Below are positions 40,814 to 50,288 of a stretch of DNA of 64,000 bases, piece by piece. Made by a program: the position numbers and the translations under genes. Every line of letters begins with the position of its first letter. The first letter of the stretch is position 1. The notes under the pieces were generated by a model, which worked only from the letters and a program-made list of their open reading frames with translations, was not told the origin of the DNA and did not search any database. Source of the stretch: Paenibacillus sabinae T27 (GTDB lineage: Bacteria > Bacillota > Bacilli > Paenibacillales > Paenibacillaceae); assembly GCF_000612505.1 (NCBI RefSeq), contig NZ_CP004078.1:2829252-2893251 (forward strand). Reading direction: 5' to 3'.

Positions 40814-41803
40814 TCAGATAGAGAAACTCGTCTTCTTCAATTCCTCCGTGCTGAAGAGGATGTCAAACTCCGAAATGCCTTCCTGCTGTGCAAAATGCTC
40901 CGCGATTCTCCGAACGAACACTTCATTCGGACCATGGATCATCGCGTACAGATTATACGGCCAATCGGGATGCGCCCGGCGCTTGTAGCAGTGACTGACC
41001 TCCGCATAGCCGGCCAGCCGTTGTCCGGCCTGCGGAATCCGCTCCTCGGGGAGCACACTGGCAAACAGCCCATTGGCGGTAAATCCGGCTTCCCGGTGCC
41101 TGAGGACGGCACCGATTCTTTTTAAAGCGCCGCTCGCTTGAAGCGCCTGCAATCGCCGGAACAGCTCTTTCAGGCCTAAACAGGACCTGCGAGCGATATC
41201 GCTGTACGGCTCTGGCACCAGCGGCAGATCGCCCTGCAGCTCACGGATCAGCTGCCAATCCGTACTCTCTAATTCCTGATGCTCCATAGGGATGCTTAGC
41301 GATTCTGGCCTAGCCTTACCGGACGCCGAAGCCGATGATTCCGTCGTTTCTTCCATATTGAGAAACACCTTGAGCTTAAACACCTGCTCGGCGGGAAACT
41401 CGTACAGCTTCGGCCGGCCCGCCGCTTCGCGAATCGGTTCAAGAATCGCCTCCCGTTCCGCTGCGGTTCGGGCGGTCAGTGTGAACCACATATTGAGCCA
41501 GCCATCCCGGCGGTAATTATGGGTAACGCCTTTGAAGCTGTTGACAACAGCCGCTGCCTGATAATAACGGGCTTCCTCCACCCTCATCGCATACAAGCAG
41601 CCCTTGTACCCGAGCCTGGCCGGATTAAACACCCCGCCAATCCGCCGGATGTATCCTTCATTCTTCAGTCTCTCCAGCTTATGGAGCACCTCTTCCTGCC
41701 GCAATTCCAGCTCTTCCGCAATAAGCCTCCAGGGGTGGCTCACCAAAGGAAGCTCGATTTGCAGCCGGTTCAGCAGCTTTCGGTCCTTCACATCCAGTTC
41801 CAA
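40814..41803 (-). CDS. ahbAB: Siroheme decarboxylase, AhbA-AhbB (NirDL) fusion
   Basis: A 329-residue protein made of two similar Lrp/AsnC-like halves. The first (about 1-155) holds a helix-turn-helix-like start and THNYRRDGWLNMWFT. The second (about 180-329) holds SHCYKRRAHPDWPYNLYAMIHG. The His and Arg residues in these segments match the active region of siroheme decarboxylase, which removes two carboxyls from siroheme to give 12,18-didecarboxysiroheme. Halves are often separate (AhbA, AhbB). It starts at TTG 41803 after GGGAGGGAG. The Lrp-like folds could mislead an annotator to call it a regulator. Confidence 0.82.
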   Translation of the reverse strand: MELDVKDRKLLNRLQIELPLVSHPWRLIAEELELRQEEVLHKLERLKNEGYIRRIGGVFNPARLGYKGCLYAMRVEEARYYQAAAVVNSFKGVTHNYRRDGWLNMWFTLTARTAAEREAILEPIREAAGRPKLYEFPAEQVFKLKVFLNMEETTESSASASGKARPESLSIPMEHQELESTDWQLIRELQGDLPLVPEPYSDIARRSCLGLKELFRRLQALQASGALKRIGAVLRHREAGFTANGLFASVLPEERIPQAGQRLAGYAEVSHCYKRRAHPDWPYNLYAMIHGPNEVFVRRIAEHFAQQEGISEFDILFSTEELKKTSFSI

Positions 41804-41821
41804 AGCTTCTCCCTCCCCGCT

Positions 41822-42871
41822 CTACAGCAGCGCCGCCGTTCGTTTGTAGCACCAAGGCTCTTCGGCCATGAAATTGCCCCCGCTGTAATAATACGACCGG
41901 GCGCGGCATCCGCCGCAAATCTTGACGTCGGGGCAGGAGCCGCATGCTCCCTCGTATTCCTTGAAGTTCCTCAAGTTTTGGAATACCGGACTGTCCCTCC
42001 ATATTTCATCAAAGGGCTGTTCACGGACATTCCCGACCTTGACCGGCAGATAAGGGCAAATATGGACTTCGCCATTGGGCAAAACTGAGCAGTAGGCGAC
42101 CCCCGCGAGGCAGCCGCGCGTATAGCGCAGTTCGAGGCCCATGCTTTTGGCCAGCGGCATGAACTGAGGAGCGCATGTCGGCTTGATTTCAAGCGCCGAA
42201 GATTGCTGCTTGGCCAGAACGCTGCGCAGAACGGAATAATAGCGCTCCTGCTTCAATCCTTCCTCCTCGATGTTAACGGCCCGTCCGGTCGGAACGAGAA
42301 AGAACGGGTGTAGGGAGGCGACATTCAGCTCCTCAGCCAGCTGCGCGACCTGGTCGAAATCGTCCATATTGCCTGTGGTCAGCGTCATATTGATCTGCAC
42401 CCGCAACCCGGCTTCTCGGGCGTAACGGATGCCTTGCACCGCCTGCTGCCAGCCCTCGGGCGCGTTACGGAACCGGTTATGGTACTCCGGCGTGGCGCTG
42501 TCGATGCTGATGGCGATTCCTCCGAGGCCGGCCTTCTTGAGCTCGGCAGCTTTGGCGGCGGTCAGCAGGGTGCCATTGCTGCCGAGCGCCGGGCGAAGAC
42601 CGATTTGCGAAGCGTAAGCTACCAATTCATTCAGATCTTCGCGGACCAGCGGCTCGCCTCCGCTCAGGATAAGGAGCCGGAAACCGGCTGCCTTGACCTG
42701 ATCAATAAGTCGCCGTCCTTCTTCCGTCGTCAGGTCATCATCGACAGGCGAAGCCGGCCCGGAATCGCGATAGCAGTGTTCACAGTACAAATTGCATCGT
42801 TTGGTCACATTCCAGGATACTAGCATCGTCGCTAAAAGCCTCCTTGCATTGATAGGATTCAAGTCTTCCAA
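41822..42871 (-). CDS. ahbD: Radical SAM heme-pathway enzyme, AhbD/NirJ2-like
   Basis: A 349-residue radical SAM protein with CNLYCEHC (three cluster Cys), LSGGEPL and SIDSATPEYHNRFR. The C-terminal SPASM-like region has further cysteines (CPYLP, CGSCPDVKICGGC, EPWCYK). AhbD converts two propionates of Fe-coproporphyrin III to vinyls, giving heme b. TTG 42871 is weakly supported; ATG 42826 follows AAGGAGG by 12 bases and is an alternative. It lies between ahbC and ahbAB, so the pathway role is well supported by context. Confidence 0.8.
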   Translation of the reverse strand: MEDLNPINARRLLATMLVSWNVTKRCNLYCEHCYRDSGPASPVDDDLTTEEGRRLIDQVKAAGFRLLILSGGEPLVREDLNELVAYASQIGLRPALGSNGTLLTAAKAAELKKAGLGGIAISIDSATPEYHNRFRNAPEGWQQAVQGIRYAREAGLRVQINMTLTTGNMDDFDQVAQLAEELNVASLHPFFLVPTGRAVNIEEEGLKQERYYSVLRSVLAKQQSSALEIKPTCAPQFMPLAKSMGLELRYTRGCLAGVAYCSVLPNGEVHICPYLPVKVGNVREQPFDEIWRDSPVFQNLRNFKEYEGACGSCPDVKICGGCRARSYYYSGGNFMAEEPWCYKRTAALL

Positions 42872-42887
42872 TGCGATAACTATTTCC

Positions 42888-44060
42888 TTATACGATTCCT
42901 ATTTCACGGTCGGTTAAATAACAGGACGGGTCCTCCGCCCAGAAATCCCCGCTGACCGAGGCGCGGGCACGGAAATTGCCGTTGCAGATATCCAGCCATT
43001 GGCATTCCCGGCAGCGACCTTTCAAGAGCGGCTTCCGGTCGCGCAGCCCCGCCATGACCGGGTGCGCCGCCTCACGCCAGATTTCGCTGAACGTTTGCGT
43101 GCGGATGCTGCCGACCTTAATATCCCTGGTGAATTGGTCGGGATAGACATTGCCGTGCCAATCGACGCAGCCGAACGCTATGCCGGACCGGTTGCCTCCG
43201 TTCCGCCGGAGCAGCTCAAGCAGCTCTGCTGCGCGCTCGGGCTCGCGCTCCAGCATCCATTGATACAAATACACGCCGTCCGCATGGTTGTCGACGGTGA
43301 GCAGCTCCACCTGTTTGCCCTTCCGGTGCAAATCCAGCGTTTTGGCCATAATCCGCTTTAAAGCGTCGCGCGACTGCTCGTGGGTCACATCCTCCTTCTG
43401 GAGAGCGCTTCCGCGGCCGGAGTAGACAAGATGATAGAAGCAGGCCCGGGGGATATTTTCCCGCTCGATTAAATCAAGGACTCCATCCAGGTCGCCGTAT
43501 GTATGCTTGCTGATCGTAAACCGAACACCTACCTTTTGGCCGATGGACAGACAGTTGCGGATACCGCTGAGCGCCTGTTCGAACGAGCCTTTGCGTCCCC
43601 GGAAAGCATCGTGCCGTTCCTCAAGTCCGTCGAGACTGACTCCGACATAGCCGACCCCCGCTTCTTTCAGCTTAAGCGCGGTGTCTTGAGTAATAAGCGT
43701 GCCGTTCGTGGAAATCACCGGCCGAAGCCCCTTGCCCGCCGCATAAGAAATCAACTCAAAAATATCCTTCCGGATCAGAGGCTCGCCGCCCGAAAACAGC
43801 AGGACAGGCACATGGAACGCGGCCAGATCTTCAATAAACCGCTTCGCTTCCTCCGTTGTCATTTCATCCGGGTCATGAGCCGGACAGGCATTGGCGTAGC
43901 AATGCTTGCAGCTCAGGTTGCAGGCCCTTGTCATATTCCAGACGACGACCGGCCCTCTCCCTGCGGATACGCCATGCGGTCTGGTTCCCTGATTGATTGC
44001 GTAGCGCAGATCATCCCCTTCTCCCTTCATACCCGTCAGCAGTTTCGATAAATTAATCAT
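42888..44060 (-). CDS. ahbC: Radical SAM heme-pathway enzyme, AhbC/NirJ1-like
   Basis: A 390-residue radical SAM protein with CNLSCKHCYANAC, FSGGEPLIRKD and SLDGLEERHDAFRG. The C-terminal cluster region has CVDWHGNVYPDQF and CRECQWLDICNGNFRARA. AhbC removes the acetate side chains of 12,18-didecarboxysiroheme to form Fe-coproporphyrin III; NirJ of heme d1 synthesis is the close relative. ATG 44060 after GAGGGGCC is preferred to the frame start at 44093. First gene of the operon. Confidence 0.82.
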   Translation of the reverse strand: MINLSKLLTGMKGEGDDLRYAINQGTRPHGVSAGRGPVVVWNMTRACNLSCKHCYANACPAHDPDEMTTEEAKRFIEDLAAFHVPVLLFSGGEPLIRKDIFELISYAAGKGLRPVISTNGTLITQDTALKLKEAGVGYVGVSLDGLEERHDAFRGRKGSFEQALSGIRNCLSIGQKVGVRFTISKHTYGDLDGVLDLIERENIPRACFYHLVYSGRGSALQKEDVTHEQSRDALKRIMAKTLDLHRKGKQVELLTVDNHADGVYLYQWMLEREPERAAELLELLRRNGGNRSGIAFGCVDWHGNVYPDQFTRDIKVGSIRTQTFSEIWREAAHPVMAGLRDRKPLLKGRCRECQWLDICNGNFRARASVSGDFWAEDPSCYLTDREIGIV

Positions 44061-44181
44061 GGAAGGCCCCTCGTTTCTCTGGATAATATTCAATCCTATC
44101 TATGATACCTGACCTGGAGGATTGGAGATATGCGCTTTTTTCTTGATCGTGCAAGGTATTAATGCTAATTCTATTTATCTC

Positions 44182-44211
44182 AAAAAGAAAAAGCCCGCAA
44201 AACCGCGGGCT
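44182..44211 (-). terminator. Terminator of the small toxin-like gene
   Basis: AGCCCGC and GCGGGCT, followed by a T-rich run on the minus strand, 20 bases past the stop. Confidence 0.85.
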
Positions 44212-44230
44212 ATTATAATGGGCTGCATCG

Positions 44231-44311
44231 TTATGAATTTTTCTTGCCAAGAGCCAATTCTATAATCATAACGACAAGAACGAGCAATGAAATGAGCTGT
44301 TCCAGACTCAT
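44231..44311 (-). CDS. 26-residue holin-like (type I toxin-like) membrane peptide
   Basis: ATG 44311 opens MSLEQLISLLVLVVMIIELALGKKNS. This is one hydrophobic helix with a charged end, like the putative holin-like toxins of Bacilli (BsrG/TxpA relatives). GGAGG stands 8 bases upstream and a terminator 20 bases downstream. In such systems an antisense RNA overlaps the 3' end; an antisense promoter was not identified. It lies between the LtaS-like gene and the heme operon. Confidence 0.6.
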   Translation of the reverse strand: MSLEQLISLLVLVVMIIELALGKKNS

Positions 44312-44459
44312 TACGTCCGCCTCCATTCCCTTTAAAGGATGGCTGTTCGGACGGTTTTCCTCTCCCAAGGACAATCGCTGCGTTCCCCCATACAACAAAC
44401 TATGAGACGGCTCCTGCAGTTATTCGGATTATTAAGCCAACTGGTTATGCTGAATCTCC

Positions 44460-46268
44460 TTATTTAAACAGCATATCCTTCGAGTAGTTCTCTCCTTCAA
44501 GCATGTCGTATTGCACCATCCGGTAATCGTCCAGCAGCTTCTGCTGCGCGGCAGTCAGCCCGGTGACAACGCCGGTGCGCCCGATCAGGACATTTTTGCT
44601 CAATCCTGGAAGCTCCGCTTTAACCTGTTCCAGCAGCTTATAGTACGCCGGAAGCCTCTGCCCCGTCAGTTCAAAGATCGTCGGCCCGATGAAAGCAGGA
44701 CTGATCGTCCCCAAAGGCTGCTTGCCGATATCAAAATTGGCCATAACCATCAGCTTCGTTTCATGCTTCATTCTGGGATTGGCGTCCCAGCCCGCCTGCG
44801 TATAGATGTCCGCCGACAGAGCTGGAAGATGATCACCCCAAAATACGACTATCGTCGGCCGTTTGATCGACTTCAGCTCCTGATCCAGGTAGGCCAGCGC
44901 CTCGTCGGTCAGCTTCGTATCCTGAACATACGTTTCCAGTTCATCCTTCCGCTCCGGCTTCACCCCGTTAACCGTAATCGTATTCGGCCCATTCGAGCCT
45001 TTGTTGAACGGAAAATGATTCTGCATCGTTACGAGGTGCAGGAACGTCGGCTGACCGGAGCTCTGAAGCTCGTGCACAGCCTCCTTCACGGCCGCCATAT
45101 CTGAAACGTAACCGTCCGGCGTGATCCGCTCGGCTCCGTTCATCTCCTGCTGGGTCGTGAATTGATCGAAACCGATCACCGGATAAACCTTGTTCCGGTT
45201 GTAGAACGTTCCATCGAAAGGATGAACCGCCAGCGACCGGTACCCCCGTTCCTTCAAAATGCTGACGATGGAAGGCAGCGAGGACATTTTGACAATGCGC
45301 TGCTGGTAAGGAATGGAACCGTCTTTCAGAAAATACATCGACTGGCCTGTCAGCGCCTCAAATTCGATATTGGCCGTATTTCCCCCGAACTCGGGAGACA
45401 GCAGGTAGCCGGACGGCGTATTTTTCTCCTCCCCATGGATGAATTTCAAAGGATCTTCGCTGAAGGTATAAGAAGGAAGCCTCGTTGGGTCGAAAAAAGC
45501 TTCGTCCATCATGTACATGATGTTAGGAGTATCAGAAGGCGCAGCGTTCGAGCCGATATCCGGCAGCGCGCCGTATTTCTGGGCGATTTGAGCGATCGCT
45601 TCTCTGCTGTATCCGTCCGGTTTATCCATCAGATTCTGCTTCAGATTGCCTGTAAAAGCAAACAAAAAACCGTTCTGACTATAGTTCACCTTCTGGTTCC
45701 AGTAAATATTCTGATATTTGATGGACGTCGCAAGCGTCGTCTGACCGTCAACCATCAGGATAAATCCGGTAATCACGACAGCCGAAAGAACGGTAAACAC
45801 CGCCCTCAGCGGCAAGCCGATCTTAACCTTGGGCAGCTTGCGCAGCAAATAGATTAAACCCGCAACAAGAACAACAGCTAGCACTAGCGCAAGCGGTGAG
45901 ACCATGCCCTTGGTGATCTTGCCCATCTCCTGAGCATTCTTGACCAGCATCAAATCCCACGGAAACAGCGGTTCTCCGGTCGTTGACAGCTTCTTGTAAT
46001 CGGCAAAGCCCAATATGGCGCAGGCTAGAAAGGCGATCAGGGAACCCGCATACCCGTTCGGAATAACTGCCGCAAAGACAAGCAGCACGAAGAAAAAGAA
46101 CAGACTTCCGAACACATACAGCCAATAGAATTGCGATATCCAATTCAGAACGCTTATAGCATTCATGCCAAACGAAGCGGCCTGTATGATAAAATTCAGG
46201 ATAAATCCGCCGATCAAAAATGACAGCAGCATAATTCCCAGACGTTTGCCGGGTTTAAAATGGCGCAA
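44460..46268 (-). CDS. LTA synthase family (LtaS/YfnI-like) sulfatase-fold enzyme
   Basis: A 602-residue protein with five N-terminal membrane segments (to about residue 175) and a large outside sulfatase-like domain. Metal and catalytic residues are visible in YMMDEAFFDPT, in GGNTANIEFEALTG (Thr as nucleophile), in HLVTMQNHFPF and in FWGDHLPAL. LTA synthases polymerise glycerol phosphate from phosphatidylglycerol onto a glycolipid anchor; the UgtP/LtaA-like pair at 25-28 kb would supply that anchor. Stand-alone gene. It could also be a primase-type or a stress paralogue. Confidence 0.88.
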   Translation of the reverse strand: MRHFKPGKRLGIMLLSFLIGGFILNFIIQAASFGMNAISVLNWISQFYWLYVFGSLFFFFVLLVFAAVIPNGYAGSLIAFLACAILGFADYKKLSTTGEPLFPWDLMLVKNAQEMGKITKGMVSPLALVLAVVLVAGLIYLLRKLPKVKIGLPLRAVFTVLSAVVITGFILMVDGQTTLATSIKYQNIYWNQKVNYSQNGFLFAFTGNLKQNLMDKPDGYSREAIAQIAQKYGALPDIGSNAAPSDTPNIMYMMDEAFFDPTRLPSYTFSEDPLKFIHGEEKNTPSGYLLSPEFGGNTANIEFEALTGQSMYFLKDGSIPYQQRIVKMSSLPSIVSILKERGYRSLAVHPFDGTFYNRNKVYPVIGFDQFTTQQEMNGAERITPDGYVSDMAAVKEAVHELQSSGQPTFLHLVTMQNHFPFNKGSNGPNTITVNGVKPERKDELETYVQDTKLTDEALAYLDQELKSIKRPTIVVFWGDHLPALSADIYTQAGWDANPRMKHETKLMVMANFDIGKQPLGTISPAFIGPTIFELTGQRLPAYYKLLEQVKAELPGLSKNVLIGRTGVVTGLTAAQQKLLDDYRMVQYDMLEGENYSKDMLFK

Positions 46269-46417
46269 CTTGACCCTCTCCTTATTGATTCTAAGCAGTC
46301 AGTATACGCCACTTTTCTTAAAAAGAACTTAAAATTAACAAAAAAACCATACTCGGATAACACTACCCGAACATGGCTATGAATATAAACTATCAAACCC
46401 CAAAATGCGCCAAATTA

Positions 46418-47740
46418 TTATCCCCATTTGCTTAACAGGGCATTAACCTTTCGTACAATCGACGATTCCTCGACCGTAAATAGCCGCCCGTCTCCAACCA
46501 CGATTTTTCCGTCGACCACTACATCTTTAATCGCGGTTGGCTGAAGGGAATAGACGATATGGTTGAACAGCTCGGTGGCCGGCGAGAGAGATAGGTCGTT
46601 CAGGTCCACAGATACAAAATCCGCACGATAGCCCGGAGTTATCTCCCCGACCGGAAGCCGCAGCAGCTCACCGCCGGCTTTGGTCCCCATATGAAAAACC
46701 TGCCTGGCGTTTATACAGGTGCCGTCCAGCCGGGTCACTTTTTGGAGCAGAGAGCACATTCTCATCTCCTCAAACACGCTGATCCGGTTATTGCTGCACG
46801 CCCCGTCCGTGCCGAGGCCCACCCTCACCCCCGCCGCCAGCAGGCCGGGTATGTTCGTGACGCCGTCGGACAAGAACATATTGCTGGAAGGACAGTAGGC
46901 TAATCCCGTGCGCTTTTGTCCAAGCAGCCGGATCTCGGAGTCCTCCAGCCAGACCAGATGGACCGCGATCATCCGCTCATCCACAACGCCCAATTTATCG
47001 AGATAATGAACTGTCCGCAGTCCATGTTTTGCAAGGGTCTCTTCCACCTCAAACGGCTCCTCGGCCACATGGATATGAAAAGGCGTATCCAGCTCCTGCG
47101 CGAGCCTGTGCCCGGCCTGGATCATCTCGGGCGAAGCCGCGTGAGGGCTATGAGGCGCGGGATGAACAGTCAACATCGGGTCCCCCTGATATTTGACAGC
47201 CAGCTTCCGTGTACGCTTCACCGCATCCGGCACCGTCTCCCGGTAGCTTGCGGGTGCTCCGTTCCAATCGTACATCGTCCTTGCCAACACGATCCGGATG
47301 CCCAAATCCTTGGCCGCCCGGATCACGGCTTCATCCCTGGCATTCCCGCCGTCATGCACGTAGAAGAAATCGCTGACCGTCGTCACCCCGTATTTGAGCA
47401 TTTCGCCAAAGGCAAACAGCGCGCCGATGTAAATCGCTTCCTCATCCAGGAGAGGGGTGTATTTGTACAAGGCCTGATCTCTCCATTCCAGAAAAGGCCG
47501 ATCCGCCGCGATCCCCCGCAGCAGGCTCTGAAAGGAATGGTTGTGGGCGTTGACCGTGCCCGGCAGGATGGCCTTTCCCGTCCAGTCGAAGGTCGGTGTA
47601 CGGCTGTATTTCCGCTCCAGCAGGGATTGTTCCCCCGTCTCTACAATTCGGCCGTCTTCCACCAGAATGGCCCTGTTCTGCTGGAACCTTCCGCCTTCAT
47701 AGACCTGGTCCGCTTTGAAGAGCTGCCTCAACGCCCTCAT
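46418..47740 (-). CDS. HutF-like amidohydrolase (formimidoylglutamate deiminase candidate)
   Basis: A 440-residue TIM-barrel amidohydrolase of the TRZ/ATZ-HutF group. Metal ligands are in NAHNHSFQSLLRG (HxH), in FHIHVAEEP and in LGTDGACSNNR. FQ after the HxH motif is shared with HutF, which turns N-formimidoyl-L-glutamate into N-formyl-L-glutamate and ammonia. It is the last gene of the hut operon and overlaps the M20 gene by ATGA. Context and motifs favour HutF; a guanine- or chlorohydrolase-like activity is the main alternative. Confidence 0.75.
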   Translation of the reverse strand: MRALRQLFKADQVYEGGRFQQNRAILVEDGRIVETGEQSLLERKYSRTPTFDWTGKAILPGTVNAHNHSFQSLLRGIAADRPFLEWRDQALYKYTPLLDEEAIYIGALFAFGEMLKYGVTTVSDFFYVHDGGNARDEAVIRAAKDLGIRIVLARTMYDWNGAPASYRETVPDAVKRTRKLAVKYQGDPMLTVHPAPHSPHAASPEMIQAGHRLAQELDTPFHIHVAEEPFEVEETLAKHGLRTVHYLDKLGVVDERMIAVHLVWLEDSEIRLLGQKRTGLAYCPSSNMFLSDGVTNIPGLLAAGVRVGLGTDGACSNNRISVFEEMRMCSLLQKVTRLDGTCINARQVFHMGTKAGGELLRLPVGEITPGYRADFVSVDLNDLSLSPATELFNHIVYSLQPTAIKDVVVDGKIVVGDGRLFTVEESSIVRKVNALLSKWG

Positions 47741-49005
47741 CCTTTCGCATCCAAGATGATATCCAGATCCAGCAGCGTATACAGCAGCACATTGGCCGCC
47801 TGTTCGATATCCTCCATGCGGCTTTCCTCATCCGGGCAGTGGCTCTTTCCGCCTATGCTCGGAACGAAGAGCATTCCGCTGCGGGTAACTGAAGCCAGAT
47901 GAGCGGCGTCATGACCGGCCATGCTTCCGAGATGCTGCGAGGGGATCTCAAGCATATCGGCCATCCGGTCCATCACTTCTATAACGCTCTGGTCCATTGG
48001 CGCCGGAGGCTGATTCAGAATGACTTTTCGGGTCACCGCAACCCGCCGCCGTTGACCCGATAATTCGAGCCGGCTGCTCCATTCGTCTACGACAGTCTGG
48101 AGCTGCGCCGCAGTCTCCCCGCGGAACTCCGCAAGAAAGCGGACTTCCCCCGGAATAATGTTCGGAGCGTTCGGAAGGAGCCGAAACTGCCCGACTGTTC
48201 CGACGACTTCGGCTGCGGGAAACGTTCTGCAGATGTCCTCGGCGGCCAAAATCATTTCCGCGGCCGCGGTCAGCGCGTCGCAGCGGTCGTCCATAAGCGT
48301 CGTTCCCGCATGGTTGGCTTCCCCGTGCACCGTGACCTCCTCGCGGTAAATGCCGGTAATGGCCGTTACAATGCCAACCGGAATGCCTTGGCCGATCAGC
48401 CGTTTACCCTGCTCGATATGCACTTCAACGAAGACGCCTGCCTCTTCCTTCGATATCAGTGCATGGCTCAAGCATTCCAAGCTTCCTCCCGCCTCTTCCA
48501 AGGCTTCCGTCAGCCGCTTCCCTTCCCCGTTCACCGCCCCCTCGATTTGTTCCCGCGTCAGTTTGCCCGTAACGGCCCGGCTGCCAAAGGTGGACAACCC
48601 GAACGGATTCGGCTCCTCCGCGCTGAACGATACCAGTTCAAATGGATGCCGGGTAACGATACCCTTGTCGTTCAGCGTCCTTAACACCTCAAGCGCCATC
48701 AAGACCCCGAGCGCTCCGTCATATCGGCCTCCATTTGGGACGGTGTCGATATGCGAGCCGCAGATGATAGACGGAAGCTCCGGGTGCTCGCCATCCCTTC
48801 TTCCCCAGATGTTGGCCGCTCCGTCAACCCGTACGCCAAAGCCTTCATCGGCAAGAGCGGCCTTGAGCCATCCCCGGGCTTCCAGTTCGGCGGGAGTAAA
48901 GGCGGTCCGGTCCAGACCTCCCTGCCCGTTTCTTCCGTAGACGGCCAGCTCATGGATGCTGTGCTCCAGTCTGTCCCGGTTAATCCGCAGGCTCGTTTCG
49001 ATCAA
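47737..49005 (-). CDS. M20 family hydrolase (L-carbamoylase/allantoate amidohydrolase type)
   Basis: A peptidase-M20 enzyme of about 422 residues. The di-metal site is GSHIDTVPNGGRYDGALG, SAEEPNPFG and EVHIEQGKRL, and the dimerisation domain has GEANHAGTTLM. Relatives hydrolyse N-carbamoyl, allantoate or N-formyl amino acids. In this operon it follows HutI and precedes a HutF-like enzyme, so N-formylglutamate deformylation, in place of HutG, is a sensible hypothesis. TTG 49005 follows AGGGGG by 8 bases and is preferred to GTG 49014. It overlaps hutI by 26 bases. Confidence 0.85.
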   Translation of the reverse strand: MIETSLRINRDRLEHSIHELAVYGRNGQGGLDRTAFTPAELEARGWLKAALADEGFGVRVDGAANIWGRRDGEHPELPSIICGSHIDTVPNGGRYDGALGVLMALEVLRTLNDKGIVTRHPFELVSFSAEEPNPFGLSTFGSRAVTGKLTREQIEGAVNGEGKRLTEALEEAGGSLECLSHALISKEEAGVFVEVHIEQGKRLIGQGIPVGIVTAITGIYREEVTVHGEANHAGTTLMDDRCDALTAAAEMILAAEDICRTFPAAEVVGTVGQFRLLPNAPNIIPGEVRFLAEFRGETAAQLQTVVDEWSSRLELSGQRRRVAVTRKVILNQPPAPMDQSVIEVMDRMADMLEIPSQHLGSMAGHDAAHLASVTRSGMLFVPSIGGKSHCPDEESRMEDIEQAANVLLYTLLDLDIILDAKG

Positions 49006-50275
49006 CGAGGACACCCCCTTTTACAACCGTTCTTCCATTCTTGATCACCGTATGCACCAGGTTCATTCCGTAATAATATTGAAGCTGGCGGTAATTGGAG
49101 ACATCGAACAAGACCAGATCGCCACGCTTTCCGGTCTCGATACTGCCGATTTCATTCCCCCGGCCGATCGCATGAGCCGCATTAATCGTACTTGCGACCA
49201 GAACCTCGGCGGGGGTCATCCTCATCGTCAGACACGCCGCATTCATGATGAAGGGCATGGAAACGGTCGGGGAGGAGCCCGGATTGCAGTCGGTGGACAG
49301 AGCGACAGCCACTCCCCCATCGATCATGCTTCGCGCGTCGGCCGCTCGTTCCATAAGGAACAGCGCCGTTCCGGGAAGCAGCACGGCAATGGTACCGGAC
49401 TTCGCCAAGGCGCGAATCCCTTCCTCCGAAGTCTTCAGCAAATGCTCGGCTGAGACGGCTTCGAGCTTCGCGGCAAGCTCCGCTCCGCCGAAATTCTTCG
49501 CGATTTCATCGGCATGGATTTTCAGCTTAAAGCCGAGTCTTTCAGCCGCCTCCAGAATCCTCCCGGACTCTGCGATATCGAAGACCCCCTGTTCGCAGAA
49601 CACATCGCAGTATTCGGCCAGCCCGCGCTCGGCGACAGCCGGAAGCATTTCCTCGATCACCAGATTCACATAGCTCTCCGGATGACTTCGGTATTCTTCG
49701 GGAACCGCATGGGCTCCCATGAATGTAGGGACCACATCGATGGGATGGCGGCGATCAAGCTCCCGCGCCGCTCGCAGCTGCTTTAGCTCATCCTTTACCG
49801 TCAGACCGTAGCCGCTCTTGGCCTCAATCGTGGTGACGCCGTGAAGCAGGAAACGATCAAGCCGGGTCAAGGCTTGCCGGATCAGCTCCTCCTCGGAAGC
49901 CTCCCTTGTACTCCGGGCCGTATTCAAAATGCCTCCGCCCCGCTGCAGAATGTCGGTATACTTCTCCCCCTGAAGACGAAGCTCCAGCTCATTTTCCCGG
50001 CTTCCGGCATACACGACATGAGTATGGGGATCGACTAGCCCGGGCGCAACGACCTTGCCGGAGGCGTCAATCACTTCTACCTCGCCCCGTCTTGTGCCCA
50101 GAAATTGCGCTGCCAGCGCATCCGAACCGGCGAAGACAATGATTCCGTCCTCGATCACAACGCTTCCGTCCGCAATGATCCCAAGCATCGACATGCCCTT
50201 GCCCGTTCTAGGGCCATGTCCGGTGTCCATGCAAAGAAGCTGGGAAGCGGATTTAACGTATGTCAATTTCCCCAT
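48980..50275 (-). CDS. hutI: Imidazolonepropionase
   Basis: A 431-residue amidohydrolase that opens imidazolone propionate to N-formimidoyl-L-glutamate. Metal and substrate sites are in APGLVDPHTHVVYAG, EAKSGYGL, HADEI and LSTDCNPGSSPT. AAAGGAGG precedes ATG 50275; an earlier in-frame start at 50371 overlaps hutU and has no binding site. It lies 13 bases after hutU. Confidence 0.97.
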   Translation of the reverse strand: MGKLTYVKSASQLLCMDTGHGPRTGKGMSMLGIIADGSVVIEDGIIVFAGSDALAAQFLGTRRGEVEVIDASGKVVAPGLVDPHTHVVYAGSRENELELRLQGEKYTDILQRGGGILNTARSTREASEEELIRQALTRLDRFLLHGVTTIEAKSGYGLTVKDELKQLRAARELDRRHPIDVVPTFMGAHAVPEEYRSHPESYVNLVIEEMLPAVAERGLAEYCDVFCEQGVFDIAESGRILEAAERLGFKLKIHADEIAKNFGGAELAAKLEAVSAEHLLKTSEEGIRALAKSGTIAVLLPGTALFLMERAADARSMIDGGVAVALSTDCNPGSSPTVSMPFIMNAACLTMRMTPAEVLVASTINAAHAIGRGNEIGSIETGKRGDLVLFDVSNYRQLQYYYGMNLVHTVIKNGRTVVKGGVLVDRNEPAD

Positions 50276-50288
50276 ATTCCGACCTCCT

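Noticed and set aside
40814..41803. Reading the AhbAB protein as a Lrp/AsnC transcription regulator
   Set aside because: The double-half structure, its conserved His/Arg segments and the two NirJ-type neighbours fit siroheme decarboxylase better.
46916..47902. 328-codon plus-strand open frame
   Set aside because: Antisense shadow of the HutF-like and M20 genes.
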